From NCBI GenBank assembly GCA_021732745.1, contig JAKFUK010000001.1, positions 260,931 through 324,930 of the forward strand: 64,000 nucleotides of DNA. Reading direction: 5' to 3'. Shown piece by piece: positions 63,620 to 64,000 of the stretch (positions are counted from its first letter, which is position 1; every line of letters begins with the position of its first letter). A program made the position numbers and the translations under genes. A model generated the notes under the pieces. It was given only the letters and a program-made list of their open reading frames with translations. It was not told the DNA's origin and searched no databases. The stretch comes from Nevskia sp. GTDB lineage: Bacteria > Pseudomonadota > Gammaproteobacteria > Nevskiales > Nevskiaceae.

Positions 63620-64000
63620 TTGAAAATCAAACCACGCAAGAACAAGGCAACCCAATCCATGACATCAGAAAATGCCGCACCGCGCCGCAAGCGCCAGAGT
63701 GGAGTCCGCGGTCGTATCCTCGACCTGCTGTCCTCCGGCCCGATGCTTGCGCAGGACATCCTCGACAAGGGCGGCTTTTCGCCGGCCTCGCTGTATCTGA
63801 ATCTGAAAGCCCTGAAGTCCGACGGTTCGGTCGACACCACCCGCGAAGGCCGCGCCGTGCGTTATGCCCTCACGGGCACGCCGGGCACCGAGGGTGAACC
63901 CGTAGCGGCTGCCAAGCCGGCCAAGGGCAAGCGCGGTCGCAAGCCGAAGGGCACGGTCAAAGCGGTTGGCGGCAAGATTGCCAGCGCCTCGGGCGACTTG
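63620..64000 (+). CDS. winged-helix DNA-binding protein with AT-hook-like tail (partial)
   Basis: TTG start at 63620 with GGAG 6 nt upstream; an ATG follows at 63659 in the same frame. The frame is open to the end of the window. About 127 residues seen: a basic N-terminus, a small winged-helix domain (about 35-80: ILDLLSSGPMLAQDILDKGGFSPASLYLNLKALKSDGSVDTT), then KAKGKRGRKPKGTVK with the RGRKPKG core of an AT-hook. The tail is Ala/Lys/Gly-rich and histone-H1-like, as in some bacterial nucleoid proteins. A separate downstream gene is not visible. Confidence 0.7.
   Translation, partial: MKIKPRKNKATQSMTSENAAPRRKRQSGVRGRILDLLSSGPMLAQDILDKGGFSPASLYLNLKALKSDGSVDTTREGRAVRYALTGTPGTEGEPVAAAKPAKGKRGRKPKGTVKAVGGKIASASGDL

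Overview
The window is about 64 kb of GC-rich chromosome from a gammaproteobacterium. Gene content (rpsT-murJ-ribF-ileS-lspA, rplU-rpmA-obgE-proB, holC-valS, an AlgB/KinB-type pair), dense overlapping operons and several families of small palindromic repeats fit the Nevskiales/Xanthomonadales side of the class. This placement is inferred from gene content and gene order, not from a phylogeny. No rRNA, tRNA, insertion sequence or complete prophage was found.

Layout. 1-4.9 kb (minus): 5' part of a HAMP/PAS sensor kinase, valS carrying three in-frame pieces of dispersed palindromic repeats, a small lipoprotein and holC. 5.2-8 kb (minus): an OmpA protein with calcium-binding TSP3 repeats, then CsbD, a two-BON lipoprotein and a DUF1328 membrane peptide, a typical envelope/osmotic stress set. 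8.2-11.1 kb (plus): an AlgB-like NtrC-family regulator and a KinB-like kinase. 11.1-14.2 kb (minus): a CrtI/PYROXD2-like flavoprotein, a DMT permease and YaeQ.

14.4-27.3 kb (plus) is the most interesting part: twelve tightly packed, mostly overlapping genes that look like an undescribed proton-motive-force-coupled envelope machine. It has a MotA/TolQ/ExbB channel protein. Two paralogous von Willebrand A proteins have a single N-terminal membrane helix containing an Asp, like ExbD/TolR/MotB. There is a degenerate Hsp70-like protein, a PEGA-repeat protein fused to a cysteine-less FGE/SUMF1 domain, a TPR protein ending in a TonB-like domain, a membrane TPR protein, and four lipoproteins. A GDSL esterase follows.

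28.8-37.5 kb (plus) is a lipid-flavoured cluster: acyl-activating ligase, BioF/serine-palmitoyltransferase-type PLP enzyme, MMPL/RND exporter, lipase-like lipoprotein and DUF3336 patatin. 37.5-40.1 kb is a foreign-looking islet, an ABC-type AAA ATPase plus a TOPRIM-like partner (candidate defence pair), followed by composite repeats. An AraC-type regulator and a divergent fatty acid desaturase follow, then a 28+32 bp repeat pair resembling a decayed type I-F CRISPR unit. 42.4-48.9 kb is the lspA-ileS-ribF-murJ / rpsT housekeeping block. 49-53.4 kb is an HAE1-type RND pump with its adaptor. 53.7-56.7 kb is proB-obgE-rpmA-rplU, with a clear sigma70 promoter. 56.9-63.2 kb holds an alpha/beta hydrolase, a NicO-type metal transporter, fabH and pyruvate carboxylase. 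The window ends inside a DNA-binding protein with a winged helix and an AT-hook-like tail.
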